The position numbers and the translations under genes are program-made. A stretch of 38,991 bases of DNA from Corynebacterium sp. GTDB lineage: Bacteria > Actinomycetota > Actinomycetes > Mycobacteriales > Mycobacteriaceae. The stretch lies in contig NZ_JAUNKC010000030.1 in assembly GCF_030532965.1 (NCBI RefSeq), positions 1 through 38,991 on the forward strand, read 5' to 3'. This document shows positions 16,151-25,087 of the stretch, piece after piece (within the stretch, counting starts at the first letter, position 1; the number at the start of each line of letters is the position of its first letter). The notes under the pieces were generated by a model. The model saw only the letters and a program-made list of their open reading frames with translations. It had not been told where the DNA came from and made no database searches.

Positions 16151-19141
16151 ATGGCTGACATAACTACATTTGATCGCAGTGCGCTCGGCGAAAAAACCCG
16201 AGTGCACGTTCTAGCAAAAAACGTGGGCTTAAGCTCCAAAGAACTGATCGCCGCCCTCGCCGACATTGGGTTAAAGAAAGTAGCCCAATCCAATCTGTCC
16301 CGCGAAGAAGCGGAAAAAGTCTTAGACGCATTGGCGGCAGCACCAGTACCTGAAGAAGAAACCTATACCGATGAGGAAAAGCTGCGGTACCGGGTGGAAA
16401 AGAACGTCGAAAACGAAATTAACCAAATTGAACAAAAGGTTGAGCGTGAACTAGCGGAACAAACCGGCGAACCACTCGCAGAGACCGAGGACGACGAAAA
16501 AATCCGCCACCGGGTAGAGAAAAACGTCGAGAACGAAATCAACCAGATCGAACAGAAGGTTCAACAAGACATCGCCGACCGGCTGGATCGTGGCCTACTA
16601 AGCGAATCTGACTCGGACACAAACGCGCCAGGTACGACCGCCACAGACGCAGCCGCTACAGATGTCGACGCAGCGGATAGCGATCCAGCCGATGCGCCAG
16701 AATCCATTACCCAAGCAGCATCAGCACCGGATTTCAGCCTCATCGATGATGAGGAAGAAGATTTGGTCCCGGTCATCACTCCCGCACCGCGCACCGTGGG
16801 CTTTAGTATGCCGCTATTCGTCGCCCCAACCGTCGACAGCAACGATGATGACGACTACGACATGGAGTACTACGGCTCGGCGGAGGACGAAGACGACGCC
16901 ACCGACGATTCGGCGCCACGCAAACGCCGCCGGGGCCGCCGCGGAACCGGGCGCGGTGCAGGGAAACCTGAACCTGTGGACGAGGACGACCAGCCGATCA
17001 GCGAGCCGCTCGCGCTCAAAGGCTCCACACGATTGGAAGCACAACGCAGGCGTCGGGTGGAGATGCGCGAAGAATCACGCAAAAAGCGCCATATCGTATC
17101 CGAAGCAGAGTTCTTGGCGCGCCGGGAATCCGTTAATCGGGTAATGGTGGTGCGGGAACGCGAGCGCACCGACCACCCGGGCATGGTCACTCAGGTGGGC
17201 GTGTTGGAAGACGACATGCTTGTCGAGCACTTCGTTACCTCCGATACCCAATCGTCGATGGTGGGCAATATTTATCTCGGCCGGGTACAAAACGTCTTGG
17301 CATCGATGGAAGCGGCGTTCATCGACATCGGCAAGGGCCGAAACGGCGTGCTGTATGCCGGTGAAGTGGATTGGCGCGCAGCCGGTCTGGGTGGGCGTAA
17401 CCGCAAGATCGAGCAAGCGCTCAAGTCCGGCGACCAGGTGTTGGTGCAGGTTGCTAAAGACCCGGTCGGGCAAAAAGGTGCGCGGCTGACCACCCAAATT
17501 TCGCTGGCGGGTCGCTATCTGGTGTACGTGCCGGGCGGCAAATCGGCCGGGATTTCTCGGAAACTACCCGCGCCGGAGCGCAAGCGACTGAAGTCGATCC
17601 TGCGCGATGTTGTGCCTAACGACGGCGGCGTGATCATCCGCACTGCCGCCGAAGGCGTTTCCGAGGAAGCCATTGCTGCCGACGTCAACCGGCTACACAA
17701 CCTGTGGGAGCAAATCCAGGAGCGCACCTCGAAGGAAAAAGAATCCAAAGGTGCAAAACCGGTCACCATGTATGAAGAACCAAACATGCTGGTGAAGGTT
17801 ATCCGCGACCTATTCAACGAGGATTTCTCCGCGCTGATCGTGGACGGTAAGCGGGCATGGAACACCGTGCACGCCTATATTCAATCCGTCGCGCCTGATC
17901 TGCTCTCCCGACTCCAACGTTTCGACCGGTCCGAACATGACGGACAGGACGCGTTCATGGTGCATCGGGTCGACGAACAGCTCAAGAAGGCGCTCAGCCG
18001 CAAGGTGTGGTTGCCGTCTGGCGGCACGTTAGTGATCGACCGCACCGAAGCGATGACGGTTATCGACGTGAACACCGGTAAGTTCACCGGCCAGGGTGGC
18101 AATCTGGAGGAGACCGTCACGAAGAATAACTTGGAAGCTGCGGAAGAGATCGTACGCCAAATGCGGCTGCGGGACTTGGGCGGCATGATCGTGGTCGATT
18201 TCATCGACATGGTCTTGCCGGAAAACCAAGACTTGGTACTGCGGAGGCTTACCGAGGCGTTGGGCCGGGATCGCACCCGCCACCAGATTTCGGAGGTGAC
18301 CAGTCTCGGCTTGGTGCAGATGACCCGGAAGCGATTGGGCACCGGCCTGCTTGAGACATTCGCCACCGAATGCGAAGAATGCGGTGGCCGGGGTGTTTTG
18401 ATCCACGAAGACCCCGTCGAGCAGCGCGACCCGGCTGCCCCGCGCGGCAAGCACGGCGTCTTGCACCAAGACCCCACCCGCCACCCGGCGGTGGTTGCCA
18501 TGCATACCGCAGACGACAAAGAAGACGGCATCGAAGAAGCGGAACCAGAAGTGTCCGCGAAGCCAGAGCGGGAAACCGAAACGCCTTCCATCGAAGAGCT
18601 GGCAGCTGCTGTGATCGCGTTGCCGGAAGAACCTGAGGGCACCAAGAAGAAAGCTTCCAAGTCCCGGGCTACCAAGGCCGATGAAGCGTTAGCGGACGTT
18701 GGGCCGGACACCTACGAACAGGCTCTAGCGGAATTTGAGAAGTCGCCACGTCGGAAGCGGAAGACACGTGGAAATTCCGTCTCGGATGTTCGCCCGCGCC
18801 CCGAGGACTTCCAAACGAAACCCGCCGCTACCGAGCCGCCAGCGGTGCAGGAAGATTCCGATCCGGAACCACAGGCTACCGCGGTTTCTCAGGTGGAGGA
18901 GAGTCCGCATGGGCGCAAACGCCGACGGGCGGTGCGCAAAAACGCGCCGGAAACGGCGCCGGTGGAACGTCGACAAGCAACGGGCGGAAAACGACGGCGC
19001 ATCGTGCGCAAATCCGCAACCCGCGCGGTGCATGACGGCGAGGTCAGCCAGCAGAAACCACAATCGGATCCGGAGCCAACCTCAGCCGACGCTACCCCTC
19101 GCGGTCGGCGACGCGCCGTGCGGCGGGGCACACGGAAATGA
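16151..19141 (+). CDS. rne: Ribonuclease E/G
   Basis: RNase E starts decay and processing of many RNAs. The ATG at 16151 follows AGGAG by 6 bases and gives 996 residues. The N-terminus (about 15-60) resembles the IF2 N-terminal module (TRVHVLAKNVGLSSKELIAA). It is followed by a 40-residue unit present twice, with the core RVEKNVENEINQIEQKV, then an acidic stretch and an Arg-rich patch. The catalytic core has an S1 domain around residues 360-440, metal-binding Asp639 in VIDVNTG and Asp683 in VVDFIDM, and the zinc-link cysteines Cys741 and Cys744. The C-terminal ~230 residues are acidic, then very basic, as expected for a scaffold or RNA-binding arm. The central catalytic domain flanked by two arms is the actinobacterial arrangement. 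Confidence 0.95.
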   Translation: MADITTFDRSALGEKTRVHVLAKNVGLSSKELIAALADIGLKKVAQSNLSREEAEKVLDALAAAPVPEEETYTDEEKLRYRVEKNVENEINQIEQKVERELAEQTGEPLAETEDDEKIRHRVEKNVENEINQIEQKVQQDIADRLDRGLLSESDSDTNAPGTTATDAAATDVDAADSDPADAPESITQAASAPDFSLIDDEEEDLVPVITPAPRTVGFSMPLFVAPTVDSNDDDDYDMEYYGSAEDEDDATDDSAPRKRRRGRRGTGRGAGKPEPVDEDDQPISEPLALKGSTRLEAQRRRRVEMREESRKKRHIVSEAEFLARRESVNRVMVVRERERTDHPGMVTQVGVLEDDMLVEHFVTSDTQSSMVGNIYLGRVQNVLASMEAAFIDIGKGRNGVLYAGEVDWRAAGLGGRNRKIEQALKSGDQVLVQVAKDPVGQKGARLTTQISLAGRYLVYVPGGKSAGISRKLPAPERKRLKSILRDVVPNDGGVIIRTAAEGVSEEAIAADVNRLHNLWEQIQERTSKEKESKGAKPVTMYEEPNMLVKVIRDLFNEDFSALIVDGKRAWNTVHAYIQSVAPDLLSRLQRFDRSEHDGQDAFMVHRVDEQLKKALSRKVWLPSGGTLVIDRTEAMTVIDVNTGKFTGQGGNLEETVTKNNLEAAEEIVRQMRLRDLGGMIVVDFIDMVLPENQDLVLRRLTEALGRDRTRHQISEVTSLGLVQMTRKRLGTGLLETFATECEECGGRGVLIHEDPVEQRDPAAPRGKHGVLHQDPTRHPAVVAMHTADDKEDGIEEAEPEVSAKPERETETPSIEELAAAVIALPEEPEGTKKKASKSRATKADEALADVGPDTYEQALAEFEKSPRRKRKTRGNSVSDVRPRPEDFQTKPAATEPPAVQEDSDPEPQATAVSQVEESPHGRKRRRAVRKNAPETAPVERRQATGGKRRRIVRKSATRAVHDGEVSQQKPQSDPEPTSADATPRGRRRAVRRGTRK

Positions 19142-19189
19142 CGCAGTTTGTCTTTTCTATGCATTAAAGGGTAGTCTTTGACAGTCGCT

Positions 19190-19227
19190 GTTTTAAGCAA
19201 GATTCGCCGACCGCAACTGCTTAAAAC
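19190..19227 (+). promoter_or_regulatory. Hairpin in the rplU leader
   Basis: GTTTTAAGCA (19190-19199) and TGCTTAAAAC (19218-19227) form a perfect 10-bp stem with an 18-base loop between rne and rplU. TTGACA stands at 19178-19183 just before it. No T run follows the stem, so it is more likely a leader structure than a terminator. Confidence 0.4.
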
Positions 19228-19310
19228 ACAATGAAAGTAAACGTTAGTTCCATCGGGTGAGTCATGAAAGCCTCGCCCGGTCCTGAGAATAGATAAGGGG
19301 TAGCCCTCGT

Positions 19311-19616
19311 ATGTACGCGATCGTCAAGACCGGCGGCAAGCAGTACAAGGTTGCCGAAGGTGACCTCGTCAAGGTCGAGAAGATCGAGGGTGAGCCAGGT
19401 TCGTCCGTGGCTCTCACCCCGGTTCTGCTCGTCGATGGCGCAAATGTTACTACCAAGGCAGAAGACCTCGCTAAGGTGAAGGTCACCGCCGAGATCGTTG
19501 AGGCCGTTAAGGGTCCAAAGATCAAGATTTTGAAGTACAAGAACAAGACTGGTTACAAGAAACGTCAGGGTCACCGTCAAAAGCTGACCGTGCTGAAGGT
19601 AACTGGCATCAAGTAA
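19311..19616 (+). CDS. rplU: 50S ribosomal protein L21
   Basis: The 101-residue protein begins [18 protein letters not shown], the L21 signature, and ends in the basic [19 protein letters not shown]21 binds 23S rRNA domain I. AAGGGG lies about 9 bases before the ATG. It forms an operon with rpmA, 42 bases downstream. Confidence 0.97.
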   Translation: MYAIVKTGGKQYKVAEGDLVKVEKIEGEPGSSVALTPVLLVDGANVTTKAEDLAKVKVTAEIVEAVKGPKIKILKYKNKTGYKKRQGHRQKLTVLKVTGIK

Positions 19617-19658
19617 GGCTCACCGGCCTACCTAAAACCCAAAAGGAGGGAAACCGAA

Positions 19659-19916
19659 ATGGCACACAAGAAGGGTGCATCTAGCTCCAGCAACGGTCGT
19701 GATTCCGAGGCCAAGCGCCTTGGTGTTAAGCGATTCGGTGGCCAGCGGGTCAACGCCGGCGAGATCCTCGTCCGCCAGCGTGGCACCAAGTTCCACCCAG
19801 GTGAGAACGTCGGTCGCGGTGGCGACGACACTCTGTTCGCTCTGAAGCCAGGCTCTGTGCAGTTCAGCATCAAGCGTAACCGTCGCACTGTGAACATCGT
19901 TCCAGTAGAGGCATAA
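19659..19916 (+). CDS. rpmA: 50S ribosomal protein L27
   Basis: The 85-residue protein starts [20 protein letters not shown], the canonical L27 N-terminus that reaches into the peptidyl-transferase centre without needing processing as in Firmicutes. AAAGGAGGG gives a strong ribosome binding site. Its terminator separates it from the surface-protein block; obg, usually next, is 5 kb further on. Confidence 0.97.
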   Translation: MAHKKGASSSSNGRDSEAKRLGVKRFGGQRVNAGEILVRQRGTKFHPGENVGRGGDDTLFALKPGSVQFSIKRNRRTVNIVPVEA

Positions 19917-19932
19917 GCCACTTTTTTAAAAA

Positions 19933-19961
19933 ACCGGCCCAATTTCTCGGGTCGGTCTTTT
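19933..19961 (+). terminator. Intrinsic terminator after rpmA
   Basis: ACCGGCCC (19933-19940) pairs with GGGTCGGT (19949-19956) with one G-U pair, followed by CTTTTATT. An A run precedes the stem. Confidence 0.75.
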
Positions 19962-20005
19962 ATTATGTGTAAGATCCATGTGTTAAATCTCAGGAGAATC
20001 ACAAC

Positions 20006-20281
20006 ATGAAGAAACGTATCGCAACCGCACTGTGCACCGCAGTGGCTGTTTCCGCGCCGATCGTGGCCCCACCCGCTTCCGCTGCACCAGCGGTTGCCGT
20101 CCCCGGCGTAGTGCAACAACTTGCCGCTGAAGAATCTGAAACTCCTCAGATTTTCCACACTGAGCGCCAAAGCAAAACTCTTCGTACGATTTTGATCGTA
20201 TTCGGCATTATCGTTGGCGTTTTGGCCTTCATTTCAGTATTTGCAAGCCGCATTCTTGGATTGTTCGGTATCCGCTTCTAG
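20006..20281 (+). CDS. Small secreted protein with C-terminal membrane anchor
   Basis: The 91-residue protein has a Sec signal peptide ([20 protein letters not shown], with cleavage likely after ASA at residues 25-27). A short exposed segment of ~35 residues is rich in Glu and Gln. A hydrophobic helix (about 61-84) then ends in LGLFGIRF. The last residues match the ends of two larger neighbours (IRF, and PIRF in the 736-residue protein). CAGGAG precedes the ATG by 7 bases. Function is unknown; location next to the larger surface proteins suggests it is a partner or a reduced relative. Confidence 0.75.
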   Translation: MKKRIATALCTAVAVSAPIVAPPASAAPAVAVPGVVQQLAAEESETPQIFHTERQSKTLRTILIVFGIIVGVLAFISVFASRILGLFGIRF

Positions 20282-20702
20282 CCGAACGACGATTGCTAAT
20301 TATCCCCACGGTCTCGGTTTTCCGCCGGTGCCGTGGGTTTTGCTTTTCGACGTTTCCAGCGCCGCCAATATGCGAAAAACTTGGTTTCATGGCGTGTTTA
20401 TTCACCGCGGAGCGATAACCGAATGGTATCGTTGGGGGGTTAGACGGGGGTGGTGTATCAACAAATGCATAAAGAGTGATTTTAGTGAATGCATAGGTGA
20501 TGCTTATTTTTACTTAAGCTCAATGTGGTTGCGTTTTTGCCTGAAATCCATGGAAAAACGGCGCCGTTACCTGTGTGAAAAACTCTAATTGCGTCCCGTT
20601 AGCGCCGATTGTTTAGTGATTTTTAAGGTTCTTCCTGTAATAGAATGTTAATTTCAACTTATATTATCAATGGAAGAAAATAATAAGGAGGTATTATCGG
20701 CG
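20282..20702. other. Intergenic stretch before the surface-protein gene
   Basis: It contains the terminator of the small secreted protein (20305-20347) and then about 300 AT-rich bases that probably hold the promoter of the 676-residue protein gene. AATAGAAT near 20638-20645 could be a -10. A 124-codon frame across it has no ribosome binding site and reads like noise. Confidence 0.5.
20305..20347 (+). terminator. Intrinsic terminator after the small secreted protein
   Basis: CCCACGG (20305-20311) pairs with CCGTGGG (20331-20337), followed by TTTTGCTTTT. Confidence 0.7.
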
Positions 20703-22733
20703 ATGTTTGGTATTCGAAACCTCGCAGTAGTCATGGCTTCCGCACTCGGTGCGGCTATCCTTACCACCCCTGTAGCTGGAGCGGTAGAAGCTTCGGAAAA
20801 AATACCGATGGATTGTCACTTTAAAGTAGGCTCCACTGAGTCCTTTGCTTCGTCGTTAAATGGCCGATACGGCGCAACGCGAGGCTTGGAATTCAAAGTT
20901 ACTGCTGATGCGCCAAAGCAAGTGACGCTCGGGCAACCAGTAACTTACAAGATCAAAGCTGCTGATGCGGTTATCAAGGACCCACAAAGTATTGGAATTT
21001 TCTTCACATCGCCATTAAAATTCCAGAACTTTTCCCAAGGACGCATGTCCTTTCAACTGCCCGAAGGCGTCGACAACGTTGACGTGACTCCGTCGTCGCC
21101 GGTAAACGGGGTTTCCGTTTCAAAGGTCGGTTCCGCGATTGAAATCAAAGGGGACGCCGTAACCGACAGCATTCCAGCATCTGAAGATGCAGTGGAACAG
21201 ATTAAACAGCTGGCGCCGGGAGGTATGGCGGGAGAACCTGGCGACAAGTCATTCCACATGGCTGCGCCGGAGTTTTCCTTCACATTCACACCAACTAAAG
21301 TTGGCCAGTATCGTCCGACGCTTAAACAATTCTCGGTTCCGGTAAACCAAATTGGTTTCGCTGCCGAGAATGCCTTCTTCACAGCGATGGCAACAATGAC
21401 ATATGAGAAGAAGGAATTCAATACTCTTATCCGATGCGCACCAAACGGAAACGTGACGCTGCCAGCGGTAGAAGTGGTGTCGGACGCAAATGCCGTGGAC
21501 TCCGTGACCCTGACTGCGGAACCGAAGACTGTAGAGAATGGTCAAAAGGTTACCTTCAACGCCACTGCGCTGAACGACCAGCAGCAGCCGGTTGCTGGTG
21601 CGCCAGTGACCATCGAAGTTGGCGATGAGAAATTCGCTGGTGTAACCGGTGCCAATGGTATTTTCAGTCACCAGTACCAAACCACCAAGATTGGTACGTT
21701 AAGTGCAATCGCCAAGGTTGGTAACAAGGCATCGCAGCCTGTACAGGTTGAAGTAACCAAGCCAGCGCCAGTGGCTAGCGAAATCGTGCTCAGTGCTGAG
21801 CCTGCCGAGGTTATCAGCGGCAAGGACGTGGTCATCACTGCGCAGCTCAACGACAATGAGGGGCAACCATTCGCGGCCGATTCCATTGAGATGCGCTTCG
21901 ATCGCGGTGACCGCGTCACGGTTCAGCATCAGCAGGATGCCCCGGTTGGCCAGTTCGTTCATACCTTCACCACCGATCGCGTTGGCGACATTCGGGTTGA
22001 TGCCTACTTTGGCTCCCGTCTGACCAACCGCATCGATGTCAAGGTCAACCCTAAGCCTGCCGACGTCGTAAAGTCGATCATTGTAGCCCCCGAATCCCAA
22101 ACCGTGAAGATCGGTAGCGAGGCAAAGCTAACCGCGACTGTTTTGGCCCAGGACGACTCAAAGATGAGCGGACAGAAGGTAACTTTCGAGGTTGACGGGA
22201 AGTCCACACTAGCCCAAGAAGGGCCAAACGGTAGCTACAACTTCACCTACCCTGCTACGAAGCTCGGCGAGAAGACCATCACTGCAAAGGTCGAAGATAA
22301 GTCGGCTGAGGCGAAGGTTTTGGTCGAAGAAGAAGACTCCAAGATCGTGGAATCCATCACGCTCACGCCGCGCAAGACCCCAATCCAATTGGGTGAAACC
22401 GCAACAGTCGAAGCGACCGTGACCGCGCGCGACGGCTCCAAGATGACTGGCCAGGACGTGAAGTTCACCTACAACAACAAGGCTGTGCGCGGCACGGAAA
22501 TGGACGGTGTGTATAGCTTCACGTTCTCACCAACCACAGCAGGTGACCATACCGTCCTGGCATCGGTGTCCGATAAGACTGCAACTACCACTGTCGTTGT
22601 TGCCAATGAATCGCAAAATGGCGGCAGCGTCGAAGGCGAAACCATCTGGAAGATCGTCGCGGGTGTTTTGGGCACAGGTTTCTTCGGTGGCGTAATCTAC
22701 GCGATCCTGCGCTACTTCAAGTTGGTTCCGTAA
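20703..22733 (+). CDS. Secreted surface protein: two-cysteine domain, four Ig-like repeats, C-terminal anchor
   Basis: AAGGAGG (20685-20691) supports the ATG at 20703 rather than 20670, giving 676 residues. A signal peptide (about 1-28) is followed by a ~210-residue domain bounded by Cys38 and Cys245. Four Ig-like repeats of about 90 residues then start near 265, 358, 455 and 549, each opening with a segment like VDSVTLTAEP and closing with a beta-rich end; repeats 3 and 4 share a Asp/Asn-x-Ser-Lys-Met-(S/T)-Gly-Gln segment. The C-terminus is a Gly/Ser linker, GETIWKIV, a membrane helix (about 648-668) and YFKLVP. There is no LPXTG motif, so sortase anchoring is not expected. The role is probably adhesion or envelope interaction, by inference from domain type. 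The next gene starts 50 bases downstream and shares the first domain. Confidence 0.8.
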   Translation: MFGIRNLAVVMASALGAAILTTPVAGAVEASEKIPMDCHFKVGSTESFASSLNGRYGATRGLEFKVTADAPKQVTLGQPVTYKIKAADAVIKDPQSIGIFFTSPLKFQNFSQGRMSFQLPEGVDNVDVTPSSPVNGVSVSKVGSAIEIKGDAVTDSIPASEDAVEQIKQLAPGGMAGEPGDKSFHMAAPEFSFTFTPTKVGQYRPTLKQFSVPVNQIGFAAENAFFTAMATMTYEKKEFNTLIRCAPNGNVTLPAVEVVSDANAVDSVTLTAEPKTVENGQKVTFNATALNDQQQPVAGAPVTIEVGDEKFAGVTGANGIFSHQYQTTKIGTLSAIAKVGNKASQPVQVEVTKPAPVASEIVLSAEPAEVISGKDVVITAQLNDNEGQPFAADSIEMRFDRGDRVTVQHQQDAPVGQFVHTFTTDRVGDIRVDAYFGSRLTNRIDVKVNPKPADVVKSIIVAPESQTVKIGSEAKLTATVLAQDDSKMSGQKVTFEVDGKSTLAQEGPNGSYNFTYPATKLGEKTITAKVEDKSAEAKVLVEEEDSKIVESITLTPRKTPIQLGETATVEATVTARDGSKMTGQDVKFTYNNKAVRGTEMDGVYSFTFSPTTAGDHTVLASVSDKTATTTVVVANESQNGGSVEGETIWKIVAGVLGTGFFGGVIYAILRYFKLVP

Positions 22734-22783
22734 TCGTTGGTTTGTTAACCGAATACACTTCAACAGATTTTTAAGGAAGACGT

Positions 22784-24994
22784 ATGTCGATACTCAAGAA
22801 ATTCATGACGGCGGTAATAGCGCCGGTAGTGGGGGTAACAGCCATCGCGGTTCCGGTGGCTGAAGCCAAAGAAACAACCATTGGTATTCAATTCACCTGT
22901 GATATTAAGACCGCTGGTCTCGGCAGCTTCGCGAGCCAAGCCGATGGTCCCCAGAAAAAAGACGGTTTCGTCTTTAACTTCACGGTTGATGCACCTGATG
23001 CAGTTCGCCCGGGGCAGGAATTTGATTACACCCTTAAAGGCGGATTCGTTGGACTCGGCAACCCATTCAACGTTGGTCCCGCAACGGTGAAACTGACCAC
23101 CGTTGAACAAGCCCGACTGTTGGTAAATCTGCCGGACAACATCGATTTCCTGGATGTCAACCAATCCGGCGGACAAGATGATGTCACCGTAGAACGGTTG
23201 GAAGCCACCAACCAACTGCGGATCGGCGGCGACGCTGATACCGACAAGATAGACGCCAGCAAGTCCGATCAAATCAATCTGGCCAAAGACGGTGAGAAGC
23301 GTGGCATGGTTGGCCGAAACCAGGGCGGCAAGATCGGCTTTGATTTGCCAACCATCAAGGTTCGGGCACGGGCCAAGGAAAAAGGCAAAATTCAGCCGAC
23401 TACACCACTGGTAGCTGATCCCGGCAAAGCTGGATACCCCGCGAAGGACTCGTTTGTCACGTTGATCGCAGCTGTTGAAGCGAAGGCTCCGATTGTGGGA
23501 ACACTGAATGCTCGGGCACTAGTGCGTTGTACCCCTTCTGATTTCAAGGGTTTCCCTGCGGTTGCCGTTGAAGATGGCGGCGACCCAGCTTCGGTGAAGA
23601 ACATTGCGATCACCGCGGAGCCACAGACTGGGTTCCAGGAAGAAACCTCGCAGTTTACGTTCTTGGCAACCGATGCTGATGGAAAGCCAGTACCACTGAT
23701 CGATATGGAAACCGTGATTGCCGGTGAACGTCAGGTACTCACCACCGACCGGCAGGGCGTTGTTGTTCGTCGTTTCACTCCGGTGCAATCGGGGCAAATC
23801 GAGGTGTCAGCGTCGGTTGGCGATGTAAAATCAGCACCGTTTAATTATCAAGTAGATGCCCCGTTTGGTGTTGAAACTGCGACCGCACAAACCGCCTTTA
23901 GCTGTTACTTAACGGCGGATAAAGAAGGGGCTGCCTTAGGTCGCCACGTTGATGGTCTGCATGGTTCTATCGCTGGTGCCAAGACTAACCCAGACTTTAA
24001 GCTCGCGGTTGAGACGGAGTACCCCAAGAATGGCCGGGTCGGCGCGCCACTGCGCTATGTGATCCGGAACGTGAACTTCGACTTCAAGTCGGTACACAAC
24101 AACACCACCGCTGTGAAGACCACCTACAACGATGTCAGCCGGGCCCGGTTGGCACTGGACTTCCCGCAGGGGGTTCAGATTGAAGGTAATGCTTTGAATG
24201 ATAGCCGTGCCATTGTTTCCGGTGGTCTGGACACGGATTCGATCGATCCAACGAACCGCGCGCAGATCAAGAGCGAAGCTGATGGTGGTGCCACCGGCAC
24301 CGTCGTTGGTGAGCGGGTGGTTGGTTCCATCGGTCGCAGTGTCTTTGTAGTAACGCCAAACGCCGAAGGTGAAATGCGTCCGACGTTCCCGGTGGCAGCG
24401 GATATTAATGCTAACCAAGCTGTAGATTCGTTCTTTACCTTCAACACCCGGATCAATTTCTTCCAGGCAGGTTTCTTCTCGGACAGTGATGACGTGCATC
24501 AGGTTATGGCTCGTTGTGCCCCAGACGCTGGTGCTGAGCAGCTTCCTGCCGTGAATGTTCTCCCCGCGATCGGTAACGTTACGGTCGAGGGGCCAGATTC
24601 CTTGAAGGTTGGCGATGACACCGGTGAGTACACCGTCACCGTGACTGACAAGAACAACGCGGTTGCTGCGAACGAAGCGGTCGAGGTTCGGATCGGTAAC
24701 GAGATTGTGAAGGGTCGCACTAACGACGAAGGTAAGTACATCTTCAAGTTCCAGCCGAAGGAAGCAGGCCAGGTTGCTATCGTCGCTCAGGCTGGCGGCA
24801 AGGAGTCCGCACCGAAGTTGCTTGATGTCAAGGGTGAGAAGGGCGGCACGGGCGGTTCGTCCTCATCTTCCTCCTCTGACTTCTCCGGAAAGACCATCTG
24901 GCAAATCCTCTCCGGCATCTTCACCGTGGGAATCCTGGGTATCCTCGGATGGCTTGGGCTTGTGAATTCCGGCGTATTGCCAATTCGCTTCTAA
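22784..24994 (+). CDS. Secreted surface protein with two copies of the two-cysteine domain and C-terminal anchor
   Basis: The 736-residue protein has a signal peptide ending near AEA at residues 26-28. Domain copy 1 lies between Cys39 and Cys249 and copy 2 between Cys374 and Cys578, both matching the domain of the upstream protein. Shared landmarks are TD(S/K)I, a PT segment before the end, and a closing RC(A/T)P. Each copy is followed by one Ig-like repeat. The tail is a Gly/Ser-rich linker, GKTIWQILSG, a membrane helix and LPIRF. AAGGAAG gives a fair ribosome binding site. It sits 50 bases after the previous gene, so the pair is probably co-transcribed. A strong terminator follows. Function is unknown; the paired cysteines probably form one disulfide per domain. 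Confidence 0.8.
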   Translation: MSILKKFMTAVIAPVVGVTAIAVPVAEAKETTIGIQFTCDIKTAGLGSFASQADGPQKKDGFVFNFTVDAPDAVRPGQEFDYTLKGGFVGLGNPFNVGPATVKLTTVEQARLLVNLPDNIDFLDVNQSGGQDDVTVERLEATNQLRIGGDADTDKIDASKSDQINLAKDGEKRGMVGRNQGGKIGFDLPTIKVRARAKEKGKIQPTTPLVADPGKAGYPAKDSFVTLIAAVEAKAPIVGTLNARALVRCTPSDFKGFPAVAVEDGGDPASVKNIAITAEPQTGFQEETSQFTFLATDADGKPVPLIDMETVIAGERQVLTTDRQGVVVRRFTPVQSGQIEVSASVGDVKSAPFNYQVDAPFGVETATAQTAFSCYLTADKEGAALGRHVDGLHGSIAGAKTNPDFKLAVETEYPKNGRVGAPLRYVIRNVNFDFKSVHNNTTAVKTTYNDVSRARLALDFPQGVQIEGNALNDSRAIVSGGLDTDSIDPTNRAQIKSEADGGATGTVVGERVVGSIGRSVFVVTPNAEGEMRPTFPVAADINANQAVDSFFTFNTRINFFQAGFFSDSDDVHQVMARCAPDAGAEQLPAVNVLPAIGNVTVEGPDSLKVGDDTGEYTVTVTDKNNAVAANEAVEVRIGNEIVKGRTNDEGKYIFKFQPKEAGQVAIVAQAGGKESAPKLLDVKGEKGGTGGSSSSSSSDFSGKTIWQILSGIFTVGILGILGWLGLVNSGVLPIRF

Positions 24995-25010
24995 CACGCC
25001 ACCGATAGGG

Positions 25011-25064
25011 GCGGGGTTAAGTGTCTGCTAAAATCTAGCTACTTAACCCCGCTCTTTTTCTTTT
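25011..25064 (+). terminator. Intrinsic terminator between the surface-protein genes and obg
   Basis: GCGGGGTTAAGT (25011-25022) and ACTTAACCCCGC (25041-25052) form a perfect 12-bp stem followed by TCTTTTTCTTTT. The loop contains TAAAAT (25029-25034), which might also serve as a -10 for obg. Confidence 0.85.
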
Positions 25065-25087
25065 CGTACTGGAAGGCACTTACTATA

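Noticed and set aside
16390..16561. CRISPR-like or other non-coding repeat in rne
   Set aside because: The two near-identical stretches are in frame, encode the same 17 residues and differ mainly at third codon positions; it is a protein duplication.
20214..20588. 124-codon plus-strand frame downstream of the small secreted protein
   Set aside because: It begins inside the preceding gene, crosses its terminator and lacks a ribosome binding site.
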